A stretch of DNA of 64,000 bases, taken from assembly GCF_002878395.1 (NCBI RefSeq), contig NW_025892539.1:124001-188000 (forward strand), in the 5' to 3' direction. Every line of letters begins with the position of its first letter. Within the stretch, counting starts at the first letter, position 1. Below the pieces are notes generated by a model. That model worked only from the letters and a program-made list of their open reading frames with translations. It was not told the origin of the DNA and searched no databases. Source of the stretch: Capsicum annuum. Lineage: Eukaryota; Streptophyta; Magnoliopsida; Solanales; Solanaceae. Both the position numbers and the translations under genes were made by a program. This document shows, one piece after another, positions 25,400 through 37,650 of this stretch.

Positions 25400-26403
25400 G
25401 TCATTATCATACTTGGACTTGTTTTGTAAGACTTGTTTATATTCTTAATGAAATTAGCTCATCTAAAAACTCTTCAAGAGTTGTAGATGAAAAATTTTTT
25501 GTGCAGTGATGCTGAAAAAAAATGAATCTGCGGAAGTTGTAGAAGAAATAGGTAGGAGTTGTCCATTGAATTCCATCAAAAGTGATTCCAGTAGACACAT
25601 GAATTTATTCTTGCATCCTACGATTACTTCCACTCTAATTTCAGCTTTCCATTTCATCAAATACTACATCCCTTCTGATTTAAATCTTAATACTAAGAGG
25701 GTTGTATGGTCTATATGATTTGGATTGTGTACAATAACTAATAAAATGCATTTTTCAAAATTTTCAACCAACTTATGATGAAATTAAAATTTACCAAAGC
25801 ATAAGCAATACAACCAAATATTCTTAAATAGCTTACAAAAGTTTTTCTACCCCGTTAAGCTTCAAATGGAGTTTGATTCATGCCAACCTTTGTGGGAAAC
25901 AAATTTAATAAATGGTTTGACGTCGACATAGCTTCATCCCAAAAATGATTCAAAAGTAACTTTGGTTGTAACATACTTCTTGCAATATCTACAACATTGT
26001 GATTTTTTTGCTCACAAACACCATTTTTCTTTGGATTATAAGATTTTTTTTATCTCCTAGAGGATACCACTTTTTTCAAAATAGAGATTAAATTACTTGT
26101 GCAAGAATTTGTCGCCTCTATCAATGCTAAAGTTTTTGATACACAGACCACTTTGCTTTTCAACCTTGGATTTGAAGTGCTTGAATTTCTAAAATATTTC
26201 TAATTTTATTTCAAAAGTAATATACCCAACTTATGCTACTACAATCATTAGTAAGGAGTAGAAAATAATGACTTATACCAAAAGATATAGGATGCATAAG
26301 TCCACATAAATTAGCATATATCAATAGAAAGATACTTTGAAGCCCTCCAATCCTTTCCAATAGGAAAAGGCTTCCTAGTTTGTTTTCCATAAATGAATTT
26401 TCA
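25400..26403 (-). pseudogene. Ty1/copia integrase remnant, 5'-truncated
   Basis: Reading down from 26400, pieces include YGKQTRKPFPIGKDWRAS, VCVSKTLALIEATNS, NGVCEQKNHNVVDIARSML, NHFWDEAMSTSNHLLNLFPTK and RIFGCIAYA. These follow the order of the copia integrase core and its C-terminal GKF-like region. Gag, protease and the zinc-binding N-terminus of integrase are absent: the sequence stops abruptly at 26403, where the LTR of another element begins. The insertion of that element probably removed or displaced the 5' half. Confidence 0.75.
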
Positions 26404-28297
26404 TGACCCGAATTGGGACGTTGGCCATGACAATGACCCTAATCTTATGAAGTCATGAGATGACCCCCTTATCCTTGCACCATAAGTGAAGTATCATAAA
26501 GAAAATGCCAAAGCCAACTTATAAAATGAAAGAGTTTGATGAATAATAAACTTAAATTTAAATATCACATCCAAATCCAAAAACAGTAACCCAAGTATTG
26601 TCTACTAAGTCAAGACATGACCCCGACTATGCTAAAGAAAATCAAAAGAAACAGATATGATAAAGTTCTAACTAGTAACAAGGCCTTCCAAAGAATGGAG
26701 GCTCACCACTTCACACCATACCAATGGAATAAGGAACCACCTAAAGCTGCACATGGTCAAAAGAAAAGGCCTCTGAACCTATATCTAAATGATATACCAT
26801 CCAGAGACAATCAATGCGGTAAGTACTAGAATGCAATCCAAGGAAATGAATAACTATACATTTACCAGAAAGCAGTCATAAAGCATATATCCAACATCTA
26901 TGAAGATAATGAATGAGGGGCAAGAAATAAGGAATATGCTAACATGACACATTTAAAATTTAATACTGAACTATGTAGCTTGCACCGACCTTTAGTTACC
27001 CATGCGCCATATGGGTTTGATCACCCCAATGTAGTAGCCCTAATCGATTTTAGCCTCATGTACTTAGATTAAACTAAAATCAATAATATAAAATTGTGTC
27101 CCAAAAGAAAGATTACGTACAATCGCATAAAGAAAACATACAGTGGTCATAGACCCCTAACATCGGTAAATATGGTTTTACGTATTGCTCACAAAGACTA
27201 CACCTTCTCATTGAAGCTACACAATTCCCATTAAAGCCTAATTAAAACATTTTCACATACCATTAACCATTGAGTTTTCCATTAAGGCATTCCCAAATTG
27301 GTATCATCATACCAATACTTGCAAGCTATGAATATAATGTCATAGCATTTCCATTTAACCATTTAAACTCCAAATTTTCAATTTGAAAATCCAATGTAAA
27401 CCATTTATTTCCATTAATGATATACAATATTTCAAAGAGGGAGTTAAACATAATAAAATCCCTATTTAGAAACCAAATTATGATATGGGTTGATGTTTGT
27501 GTTATTATCATGCAAAACAATAATCATTATGAAACTTAGTTACCACCTACCACCCTTTTTAATGACCAATTCTAGCTTATAAATCACTATTTACACATGA
27601 GCAACCATAGGGAAAAGTGAAAACCCACATAAGTAGGCGACTACACGAAATACCCAAACCCTAGTTTTTAAATAACCGATAAAAACAAGTGAATATTAAG
27701 TAATAACACAATGTAATGGTAATTAATGTAAGTAAGTGTTCAACATGCCTTTTTGACCGAAGGAATTTTAGAAGAACTTGAATTTAAAGCTTTGAAAGTA
27801 GAATTTTTCGTTAGAAACCTTAGCCTTGTTTCTCTTAAAATTGGAGAGGATAAAGAACGGTGAAAATTTTGATAACTGATGAGTAAATAAGGCTTACATA
27901 GTGATCTAATTCATTTAAATAGGTAAAACACCAAAAAGCCCTAGACCTAAATTAAATAAATAAAATCCACATTTTTCTTCCCTTAGGCTTGGCACGTCCT
28001 TATCATACTAACCCAAGGGTATGGATCGTGCTTATTGCAGAGCGATAAGAGTGCGGCTCGCTTTTATTGTGGACCTTCACTGGTTTCCGCATAAGGGTAT
28101 GTATCCCATCTGTGTCATTCTCTAAACATGGACCCTACTATTTTGCGGTCCCAAAATGTCTCCAAACACGGTTAAAAAAAATTTGAAACAAATTCAAATG
28201 GTCCCATTGCCATACCTTACCATAATTCCACTCAAAAAATACCATTAAACATTAAGGAGAGATCGAATTAAATTGTTAAAATTCTTGGGGGTTAACA
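26404..28297 (-). repeat. Chromovirus 3' LTR (1.9 kb)
   Basis: The ends are TG (TGACCCGAATTGGG) at 26404 and CA (GTTAACA) at 28297. On the minus strand it starts TGTTAACCCCCAAG, just after a purine-rich tract. A GC-richer word block (GATAAGAGTGCGGCTCGC and similar) lies at 28020-28150 and a TATA-like ATTTAAAT at about 27915-27923. Leader text ACATGCCTTT is at 27743. The left end cuts into the copia integrase. Confidence 0.75.
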
Positions 28298-28600
28298 TTA
28301 TCCTTCCTTAGGATCATTCGTCCTTGAAGGGCAACTTAAGACACCCTTAGCGCGACATAAGAAAGATCATAGAGGGACTCATAGAATAAAATAAAATAAA
28401 ATAAAAGAGACATATAATTCATACCTTAAGCTCTCTCGTCCAGTGATGGAAATAAGAATGGGATATCTATCTTTCATCTCCTCCTCCGATTCAGTTACAA
28501 CTTGATATACAAGCCATACAGTAGCCCAAATCCACGTAAAATGGGCTAACTTAGTGGATAATCCTAAATCCAAAAATCAGCATTTAATGAGTTAAAATAG
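28298..28600 (-). pseudogene. C-terminal end of a chromovirus polyprotein
   Basis: The open frame at 28379-28573 reads QVVTESEEEMKDRYPIL near its middle. This matches the end of the integrase tail in these elements, where a W/ESEEEM-type phrase precedes the stop. It is followed by a purine-rich tract and then the LTR at 28297. All upstream pol sequence is missing; a different LTR fragment begins near 28600. Confidence 0.6.
28383..28407. repeat. (ATAAA)n short repeat
   Basis: About four copies of ATAAA sit just after the polyprotein end. Confidence 0.9.
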
Positions 28601-29098
28601 CTGTAAAGAAGTAATAATAGTCTAATTGATAGTTAAAAGTTCAAAAACCATCACAAGACTCAATAATATTTTATAAGAGCTACTATAATGAACCATAAGA
28701 ACTAAATAGTAGAATACAATTTGTCTCAAAAAGAAAAGACTAGGCATAGGGAAATAGAAGGAAAAAGGGTAAATTCCAAATCCAAAAGCTCACCCAATCT
28801 CCAAAATCAACCCTACACGAGAGTCATGTTCACAGTAGCAACTAATATTCAGATCTGTAAATAAGCTCCAACACTATTGTACATAAGTAAATATCTAAAA
28901 TTGAAATAGTAATGTAAAGATTATACACTATAACTACAATATTGGGCCCATAAGCCAATAAATGGGAAAACTAAATAACCCAATGCAGGCTCCCATAAGC
29001 CTGGAGTGTACAATCAAATAAGGGTGGATAAAGGAATAACCATAAATTACCAACTATATACCATAACTAAGAATCCATTTGAACCGTATCATATTATA

Positions 29099-29278
29099 AT
29101 TAACTCCTAATTTTTTACTCAAACTGAAACTCATAGTATAAATATCATCTTCAATTGTCAAACTTAAACTGAAACTCATAGTATCAATATCATCATAAAT
29201 ATTTAGACATGAACCACAACTCATAGTATCAATATCATAATCAATTGCTGGACATGAATCAGAACTCATAGGATCAAT
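29099..29278. repeat. 45-bp tandem repeat, four copies
   Basis: The phrase TCATAGTAT (one copy TCATAGGAT) starts at 29131, 29176, 29221 and 29266, an exact 45-bp period. On the minus strand the frame stays open through all copies and encodes 15-residue units of the form ID(T/P)MS..S...I.DD. I do not think it is a gene: an open frame is expected because the unit length is a multiple of three. Confidence 0.9.
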
Positions 29279-30248
29279 AGACCATATAAATAAACTATTA
29301 TCATAAGCCATATCACTAAATCACAACACTAACTCTCTAACTACCAAACTAGCACATCAATAGGCATTTAATATCTTAAAAGTATCAAAATAAACATTAA
29401 TAAGGGTAAATCATACGTAAGTAAGTCTAGAAGAGCTAACACAAGTCTTGGTCAAAAGGGCCTACTTTTACTCACCAAAATCCATTTTTATGAAAATTTT
29501 ACTATGGACTAGGATAACATATCTAAATCATTTATAGATGATAACTAAGCTATAATTATCCCTAAGATAATAATTCTCCCAAAAACATGAGCAACTAAGT
29601 CAATTATGCCTAAATTACGATTTTAATATAGCCTAAACAATCTGACTGACCCAAACAACCATACCTCCATCACCTAAATACATTTTCATATCTAGAATAT
29701 TATCATAATCATAATATGAAATATCTCAATCTATAAAGTCGATATACCTAACTTACTAGGACACTGAAGAAAAGCCCAAATAATCTGATAAACCATCGAT
29801 TTCCTTTTTTGAGAAGCTTCTGCAAGGCGTAACACTATAAAAATCACAATCTCTTATAAAATCAAGAAAAATGATACCTATATTGCACTATTGTACTTGG
29901 GCTCCAAAATCACATAAAAATATCTGTGGGGCCCATTACAGAATCGTATCTTCGAAACCAACACAATATCCCTCTGTGCTCAAGAAATATTTACTCCCAA
30001 AATAGGTAAATTCCAAGCCTAATGTTGCAATAATCAAGCCACCAATACTTTAGGGATATTAGAAAAATATTTAGGAATTAACCATGAAATTAATGCAATC
30101 TTACAACAAATTCAATGAAGAACTGTATAATTAACTACACCAAAACTCCATAATCACCAATAATTGATTGTCCTAAGAATTACAACTATTTTGGGGCTCA
30201 ATATTCTAGAAACTAGTTGAAGAATGGTGAAAATTTGGTTAAGTAGGG

Positions 30249-30256
30249 TATTTATA
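30249..30256 (-). promoter_or_regulatory. TATA box downstream of TCGCTTAAGCGA words
   Basis: Perfect TATAAATA on the minus strand, about 40-50 bp downstream of the nearest word. It probably set the start of transcription in this LTR. Confidence 0.55.
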
Positions 30257-30649
30257 CCTTTCCCATGCCCACATGTTTTGCTTAAGAGATATCAGGTTGC
30301 TTAAATGAGCATCGCTAATTAAGTGAACAAGTATCGCTTACGAAACACTTGATGTCTCAACACAGGTCACGTATGCGACCCTACATAGGTCACGTAAGTG
30401 ACCTGGGTATTGCTTAAGCAACACTCCCTTATGTGATATGCACCTTGGTTATACGGTACCAGTGGGTCAAGCCTGGTTGCTTAAGCGACCGACCGGTCAC
30501 ATATATGATGCACCATCACTAGCTATCTCTGCCAACCTCTTGAGATTCATCCAGAATATCGAATACTCAAACAAACTATGCTATCCAATGAAATTCAATG
30601 TTCTAGACTTAATGCCACAATCAAAATTTCTACCTAAGGTCATTTTGCT

Positions 30650-31060
30650 GAAAAGTGTGTCCCATATCCACTTTTTTTTTATGAGCTCTAATTTCATTGC
30701 ACTTTCAATGCTTAGAACAATGAAAATATTTAAGCTATTTAGTTTTTTGTGATATATGTTGTGTTTTGTTTTGTATTTTGGAGAAAATCAGGTTTAGGAA
30801 CTATTCTAGAGAAAAAAAGTAAATTAAAGTTCTGGACCACTGAAGTGGGCACCTACGACCCTATGTACTACCTACGCGGTGTATGTTACAAAGTATTTTT
30901 AAGAATGTGAAGTTAAAAGGACCAGAAGTTGAGATAAGAAGACCCTTCTACTGATGAAAGACATCTATGGCCCATTGGTGCCACCTATAGTTCAAAGGTT
31001 CTAGCATAGTTGTCAGAGGAGAAAAGTTCAGAGAGTTCTGTAGTATTTTTAGAGGCTTGT
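30650..31060 (+). repeat. 5' LTR of copy C, first part (interrupted)
   Basis: This holds a U3-like start with a GC-richer word block (GTGGGCACCTACGACC, TATGGCCCATTGGTGCCACC) at 30835-30995. It is cut at 31060 by copy B and resumes at 39071, where the same CACCTATGG/GGTCC words continue. The left edge is approximate. The two parts together give about 1.5 kb, close to the 1.4 kb LTRs of copy B. Confidence 0.65.
31056..31060. other. Likely target-site duplication of copy B (left)
   Basis: CTTGT directly precedes the left LTR of copy B. The same CTTGT follows its right LTR at 39071-39075. Five bases is the normal length for gypsy elements. Confidence 0.7.
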
Positions 31061-32425
31061 TAATAATGCTCAACTTACTCTCCTATTTAAGGGATAAGGA
31101 GGCCATTGTCAATATCCAACTTGCATTAGGGTAGAATCCAAAAATAATAAAACACAAATTTCAAGTCGTATGGGTGCTCTAATTACTCAAAGGATACCTA
31201 GAATGCGATTAAACACAACATATAATAAAAGTGAGGGGATTTGGTTTGTATCAGCATTTGAGTTATAACAAGCTATAATGATACTTTTGGTTTAAAAATC
31301 AAGTTTCGGGAGAATTCTGGGATTATATCTTTCTAAAGGTATAAAGGATATAGGTTAGAGATGGTTTATCATGATATCTAGTTGTTGAGTGAGAGATAGG
31401 CTAGGTCAAAAGTATTTGCTATTAGTTTTTCAACCAAACCTTAAAGATTTTACCCATTGGCTCTTTCGAGCACCAAACAAGTATGCCATTCAAAGTCACC
31501 CAATACCTCAATCGGGCATCCCTATTTCTAGAAAGATTCCTATGACATAACTTATACACCATTTACACTTATTTCTAAGATTACAAAAGATACTAAACCA
31601 CATACTTAATTGTCCACCATTTCCTTGTCCCCCAATAGACCTTTTCAAGGATGCTACGGGTTCCTATGGGTTCACTTTAATCACTCTTTCAAGGATGATG
31701 AAGGTTTTCTAGAGTTTGGGGTTTTCACCTAACAAAACCATTTGGTGATTTGGGGTTTTCACCCACAAAATTCCAATTATGAAACTTAAGCAATGGTTAA
31801 ATCCATACTCAACAACTAGAAATCATGTAACCACATCAATACCCATACACAAATAAACTTTAGTGCAACATAATCCCAAGACTAAATTACATAGCTACTT
31901 ATAAAGAAAGTAGAGAAAGATATACCATAAATATTATCCAAAGCGTACATCCTTGACAGAACACTAATAATTTAAGTTTCCAAAATTAGTTACAATCTTG
32001 CCCAATTCGGGTTCTTGTATCAAATTCAAAAATATCTATGAGGTAAGTTATACCCAAATAATAAAGGGTTTTTTGATATAAGGTTTGGGATTATGCCAAG
32101 TGAAATTATAAAACTACCCTGTGCAATATTCACGCTTAGCCAGGGTCACATGAGGTCGTCCACGACTATGGTATGGTTCCGCGATCATGTTCTATTGACC
32201 ATGGTAACTGGGGTTGATGACTACTCCAGCTTATTATCTATAATTCTTTGCTTCCATTTGATCTCTTTTAGCTAAATTCCACATCTTTCTATCTCACCAA
32301 CTCTATGCCTATAAAATGTGTATATTAGTGCATTAAATCACGATTTTGTCTCATTTATACATACAAAACTTGGTAGTGTGTACGAAATTTGAGTGCAAAT
32401 AAGTGGAAAAATCACCAATCATCAA
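31061..32425 (-). repeat. 3' LTR of copy B
   Basis: It pairs with 37651-39070. Shared text includes ACACAACATATAATAAAAGTG (in part), TTGAGTTATAACAAGCTATAATG, GGCTCTTTCGAGCACCAAACAA and CCTTTTCAAGGATG-type phrases. On the minus strand it starts TGATGATTGG. The promoter-side words (GGTCGTCCACGAC, CCGCGATCATG) are at 32150-32190. The left end reads TA where TG is expected. Confidence 0.8.
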
Positions 32426-34030
32426 CAACCCAACTTAAAACCTTTATTTTCCTCAAGCAACACCACCCCTTATCATGAGACAATTTCACATGAATGCCCA
32501 CATTCTATTACCCAATGATCATGATGAATTTAACTTGATTATTACCACAAAAAGCTCTTCACACATGGGAAAAATGATTTTAACTACACCTCTCAACATA
32601 AAATAGAATATTGAAGGATGCAATAGACTTTAAGGAGAAACCATGTGACAACTACTAATACTATAAAAATTACTCACATCTTTACCTCAACCATATTATA
32701 CTACCTTTTATCTCATTGTTCGTAAGGTGACAAAATCAACAAACTCAACTTCATCACACGCCTCCTCACAATAAAGAATATTTCACACACCTAGCTATCA
32801 ACCATGCAACAAGAAATTTATGTGCAAGCACACTCTCCACAAGAACTCTCAATGCTAAAAAATACCATGCCATAGGTTTGGCCCTATTTTTAATTGCCAC
32901 TAAGATTATCACATTTGGTTGGGAATCATGAAGGACTTTTTGAACTTGTAATGTAGGTTTAGGATAGGGTAGGATATAAATTTATGACTACAAGGCTGAA
33001 CCCTCCTTGAAATTCTATAACACACTCTTTTTAATTTTGATATTGTGCCACTTGTTTTCTTTCACTATTGTGCCTACATTGTCTTTCTTGGTTTTCCCAT
33101 TTTCTTTTCACTTTTCCTTTTTTTTGTGTGTGCATAATTCATGCATGTTGTTCCTTTGTTAGATCCTTTCTTTATTCTACTCATTTTTATTTATTTTCTT
33201 AAGCATGTCGGCACTTTGTTATGACTTCGTGGCCCAACACCTTTTTCAACTTTCACCACCCCAACTTAGAATTTTAGCCTCAAGTTGAATTCTTAATTTC
33301 AAAGAGGATAGGATTCAAGAGAAGGATAATAGAAGGGCCACGACTTACTATGTGTTTCACAAAGAAAAGTTCAAAGGCTCAAAGTGGGTGAATAAAGATT
33401 ATATCTATGTATTGGTAGGATTTTTAGGATAAAGTGGGCTTCCAATGTCACAAGAATGGCCTAGGATCATTTTACCAACCAAATACAATCAAAATTTATC
33501 CTTGAAAGACTAATAGAGAAATTTCTCGATGGTACAAGTACATATGAGATATAGACAAATAAGCTCCCATACATGGCATATGAATCTCGTCAAGGCATTT
33601 CAATTGTTCATCCCGCTCAAAAAAAATAATTTTCCTAAATTAATTTCAGAGTCATAAAAATAGAAAAAGTTTTCTTACAAAGTTGCTCACATCCATGCCC
33701 TTGAATTTCGCAAAACTTTTGGATGGGGGTTGTTTGTTTTGCATTCACACCATGCATAATTTGTTAATTATGGAAAAAACCCAAGATCTTGTCTCATATT
33801 GAGGCTTTACTACCGTTTTCCCATCCAGATGGCTACTCAAACTTAGCCAATGGGTATGAATACAATCCCAAATCAACAATGCCATAGGTACTCAGACTTT
33901 CCTTGCATTTATGACCTTGATGCCATGGGTACTCAGACTTCCCCTATATCCATAAATAAAACCCAATAACGATGCCTTTCCTTTAAGAATATCGTCACTC
34001 AATCTATCATAGGGAAAAGCTCGTCAAGTG
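32426..34030 (-). other. 3' noncoding region of copy B
   Basis: No coding. The minus strand just before the LTR reads GGTTTTAAGTTGGGTTGT, a purine/T-rich junction typical of this group. Two nearly identical phrases, GCCATAGGTACTCAGACTT (33881) and GCCATGGGTACTCAGACTT (33932), are 51 bp apart. I see nothing else that I can name. Confidence 0.5.
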
Positions 34031-34037
34031 ACCAAAA

Positions 34038-34676
34038 TTAAATAATACAATAATCTAAAAACAAAGTAACTAATCCTTGCAAATATGGGTCCAATAAGAG
34101 TGCCCGAATAATACAACACAAATAAAAATAAGAATCATCTAAAAAAGAAGAAAAATATATAGAAATATCAATAATACAGTCCCAAATAAAATGAATATGG
34201 AGACAGGAACCGCCAACTAAAAAGGTAGAAGTGTCCCTACTGCATAAATAATCAAGGGTAAAATAGATAAGGATGCTCCCTGAAACCACATCAAATGTTG
34301 TTGTTACTCTCAGACTCTGCATTATTATCATTTTCCTCAAGACCAAACCAATTAGCCAAGGTATCATTATCACTCTCGGGATACAATCTTCCCGCCAACC
34401 AACTTCTTGACTTATACTCTTTTGTTTGAACTCACCTATGTTTATATGCGGGCGCTTGTAAATATCATTAATTTGCTTTTCCCTAAAGTGTACCGCTTGT
34501 CCCTTGATCTTAATAGTCATGTTGGATAGATCCAAGAAATAAATTTCAATAATGTTGGCATAGAATTCACACACCCCTTGCTCATTTTCATTGCATAGAT
34601 CTAGGATAAAACACTTCCACCCTATGGCCCCAACATTGTCATGAAATGCTGGAAGCTTTTCTGGCACATTGTCCAA
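34038..34676 (-). pseudogene. Third ORF of copy B ('putative plant transposon protein' domain), best-preserved copy
   Basis: This is the longest open frame in the window, 212 codons. Residues 20-95 fit the plant-specific domain catalogued as a putative plant transposon protein: GWKCFILDLCNENE, VCEFYANIIEIYF, IKIKGQAVHFREKQINDIYK. Here W, EFYAN and the V-F..I-N positions are the conserved core. From about residue 115 the text becomes rich in Leu, Ile, Phe and Tyr and no longer resembles the family, so a frameshift near 34330 is likely. The biochemical role is unknown. It stands where Athila elements carry an env-like ORF, between the pol position and the 3' LTR. The function as a transposase is not supported by anything seen here. 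Confidence 0.65.
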
Positions 34677-34919
34677 GCAAATACCTTACTCTGGAAGCAA
34701 ATTTGTCCTTGAAAGATCACTATAGTAGTGAGTGTTGCACTCGAATTCCATGAATCGGATATGATCATACTTGTCAATAAGATTATCTAGATTTGTGATG
34801 TAATATAGGTGCAAGGATATTGTTGGAGATCTCACAAACTTTGTCAGAACTTGTTCTAATTAGAGGATATGATTTTAAAAGGAATGTGAGGGAAATGGGG
34901 GATGCAACTGTTCATATAG

Positions 34920-35020
34920 CTAAAGCAATCGAGATCACAATTAAGTGACCGTGATCATGGGCATGCGGGTGGCCGTGATCGTGACCAGGGGCCCGCGATT
35001 GTGGTAACTAAGAGCATTTC
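34920..35020 (-). promoter_or_regulatory. GTGACC/GATC word block upstream of the third ORF in copy B
   Basis: GC-rich and repeated: GAGATCACAA, GTGACCGTGATCATG, GGCCGTGATCGTGACC, GCCCGCGATTGTGG. These are the same kind of words as in the LTRs of this element (CGTGACCGCAGCC and TGCGATCG at 38755-38800). It lies about 250-340 bp upstream of the third-ORF start. An internal promoter is inference. Confidence 0.45.
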
Positions 35021-35289
35021 TGCTCCCGTGTTTTTCCTTATTCAACCCAATTCACAAATTGGCAACTTTTCCCCTGTTGAATTTTCATTAAAAAAATTTC
35101 ACACTTTCTCTTTTTTTTTAAGCTCATCCAATTCACTCTATAGTTCCACAAATGCATGAGTTATTGAAATGCCAACACCAAAATCTAAGTTACAACATCA
35201 TAAAGAAAGTATACAAGCCACTTTCATGGCATTTGTGTGTTTTGTTCCCCACAACGCCTTAGTTAATGTTGTGGCACAACATATTTCTT

Positions 35290-35900
35290 TTTTCATTCTA
35301 AGGTGGGTCCTCAAGCCCCCTTTCTTTCACATCCTCAATCTCAATATCCACCACTAACACAACTTGGAGCTCCATGGATTGCTTCATTTTCTTACAAAAC
35401 TTTAAAGTGACTTTATCCTCTTATACCCTAAACTTCATCTCCCTTATTTCTAAGTCAACAATTCATCTGGTGGTTAAAAATGGATGACCAAGGATGATAA
35501 GTAACTCTTAGTCAATTTTACAGTCCAAAGCTACAAAGTCCGCTGGAAGTACAAACTTTCCACTTTAACTAGGACATCAAATAAAATCCTACCAGCCTTT
35601 TGATAGACCGGTCCACCATTAAGAGTCATATAGAGGTTGAAGTAGGGTCATCCAATCCATGTGTCTTGTACATAACACAGGGCATAAGGTTGATACTTTA
35701 ACCAAGGTCGCATAAAGCTTTTTCAAACACATACATTCTAATGGTACAAGGAATTATGAAAGATCTGGGATCATCTTTCTTTTTTGTGATCTTACCATCC
35801 ATGATAGCACTACAACCATTGGTGACTTCAATGGTGTCACCTTCGACAAGCTTATTTTTTGACAACAATTTCTTCATTACTTAGCATACCCTAAGATCTC
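35290..35900 (-). pseudogene. Aspartic protease remnant of copy B
   Basis: The protease processes the gag-pol precursor in the particle. The active-site region reads ALCDLG, stop, SINLMP at 35685-35730, with the catalytic Asp kept but a stop right after the loop. Upstream are NGCSAIMDGKITKK and CTIRMYVFEK. Downstream, VLPADFVALDC (about 35530) and LEIREMKFRV-type text (about 35430) follow the family order. Beyond about 35290 no further homology is seen, so the RT that should follow is absent. Confidence 0.75.
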
Positions 35901-35909
35901 ATGGATCGC

Positions 35910-37500
35910 CTCAAGCAATGGGATGTTTATTGATAGATTGCTAAGCTTGGCCAAGAATTTTTGTAGCTTGTCACCCTTCTTTTTTCTTTGCAATCATTGA
36001 GTGAATGGGGGAGGAACTTGGATTGTAGGCCTTGTTTCACTTTGTGGATTTTCAACCTCAAACACTTCTTTATTATCTTTCTCGTCTTCTTATTCTTGAT
36101 GTTGACGTAACACCTTCTTTCACTCTGTCTTGAGCATCTTTCCACTCAAATTTTCTTTCAAGTTCTCATCAAGTGTCTTTTCACCTCTAGTGACTATTTC
36201 TAGGACTTGAGCATCATTCTTTGGATTAGCAATCATGTCACTAGGAAGTCCACCTCTAGAACTAGCATTTAATTGCATGGATATTTTCCTAATTTGGGTC
36301 TCCAATTACTTGATAGAGGTAGAGTGGGCCACCATGGTTTGAGAAAGCTGAGAGAAGTCACCTTTTAATTCATGAACCACCTTGTCCATAACTTCAACCC
36401 TGTACAAAATTTGGGCCAAAAGATCCTTGGTCTTGAACTTTTTGATGTCAATGAAGCTTGACTATTTGTTCTTCGCTCGATCATGGGGGTCACATAAAGG
36501 TCCTAATAACACTTTCTATCTCTCTAATCCCTATCACGGTCATAATCCATCCAACCTTGATTCCCCTCTTATCTTTGATAGATGGGGCGGTAACCCCCTG
36601 AATAGTTTGCTAAATACCAGATCTCTTCATCCAATTTCTTGGCCTACTCATCATCCTTATAGTCCTTAGATTTTATAGAATTTACCGCTTATGTGGGTGC
36701 ACTCATAACATGATTTTTCAGGAGCTAAAGTTAGGTCATCATCTTTGCCATGGTCTCCACTCTTTCCTCATCTCGCTTTCTTTGTTATTCGTCAACCAAA
36801 GATGTACAGGGAGAGCTTTTGGAAACTTTGATGTCTTAGGTATGCCAACCCCGATTTTGGTTCATCACCTTGCCCAATAATTGAATTGCTGCATGGTAGT
36901 GTATCTTCACTAGAGAACCTCCATCTGCATTGTCTACCATGGATTTGTTAAGCAGATCAAGGGCCTAATAGAAGATTTGGAGAAGCACCTTCTATGAGAC
37001 CTCATAGTTTGGACACTTTTCCAATATTCTGTTGAATATTTCTCATGCTTTATAATGATGGTTGCCCATTCAATTTCCTAAAATTTATAATCTCATCCCG
37101 CATTTAGAGCATTTTGAAAGGTGGGAAGTATTGATCAAGAAGAACCATGGTAAGATCTTCCCAATTAGTGATTGAACCGTGTTCAAGTGAACGGAGCTAT
37201 AACACCACCTTGCTTGTTAAAGAGAAAGGGAAAACGCAAAGATGAATAGACTCTTGAGGGATGTGTGTGATGTTGCAAGGTGCACACATCTCCACAAAAT
37301 TCTTCAAGTGAAAAATAGGGTTCTCATATGCTTGACAACTATATAGCCTATTTATTTGTAAAATGGTTAACATAACACTAGTTACGTAGAAAACTCCGTT
37401 CCCATTAGTTGGTAGGATAAGGATTGCACTTATTTGGCCCACATCATTGAGTTTTCCCACATAATCAGAAGGAACATCAAAGGGACCCTAGTTAATAGCA
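35910..37500 (-). pseudogene. Gag remnant of copy B (Athila/Tat-like)
   Basis: Read downward, it has the retrotransposon gag core: ESIHLCVFPFSLTSK and SITNWEDLTMVLLDQYFP (37250-37120), then AWEIFNRILEKCPNYEV, ALDLLNKSMVDNADGGSL and AIQLLGKVMNQNRGWHT (37050-36830). The C-terminal part 36120-36305 (LETQIRKISMQLNASSRGGLPSD) resembles the coiled-coil and linker found before the protease in this group. No CCHC knuckle was found, though a region near 36690 keeps CYECTHIS. The frame changes several times. Confidence 0.75.
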
Positions 37501-37625
37501 TTGTCACTTATTGTTGCATTAATACTGCGATCACTTACAAAAATAAAAAATAACAAAGAAAGTAAATCAAACTACCATGGCTATACCGAAGTAAAAATCA
37601 CACCACACAAATGAAATCTATATTC

Positions 37626-37645
37626 CACTCCTTGGCAATTGCTAA
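37626..37645 (-). other. Primer-binding site of copy B, tRNA-Asp type
   Basis: The minus strand reads AATTTAGCAATTGCCAAGGA next to the LTR end. It is a decayed form of the tRNA-Asp-complementary site used by Athila-type elements. Confidence 0.55.
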
Positions 37646-37650
37646 ATTTA

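Larger units (their letters stand above)
28601..30650 (-). repeat. LTR fragment (minus) with TCGCTTAAGCGA words
   Basis: This is noncoding. On the minus strand the order is: word block with GCTTAAGCGACC, GGTCACGTA and GGTCACGTAAGTGACC (30510-30290), TATA box TATAAATA (30256-30249), leader, then a long AT-rich part that contains a 45-bp tandem repeat (29099-29278). Both edges are uncertain. A family name could not be given, but the architecture is that of the other gypsy LTRs. Confidence 0.5.

Noticed and set aside
29054..29311. A small gene encoding a 15-residue repeat protein
   Set aside because: The open frame follows from a 45-bp tandem repeat, a multiple of three, inside an LTR; no other support.
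34038..34676. A host protein-coding gene (longest open frame in the window)
   Set aside because: It lies between protease and 3' LTR of copy B, its first half matches the transposon-associated domain, and its second half looks frameshifted.
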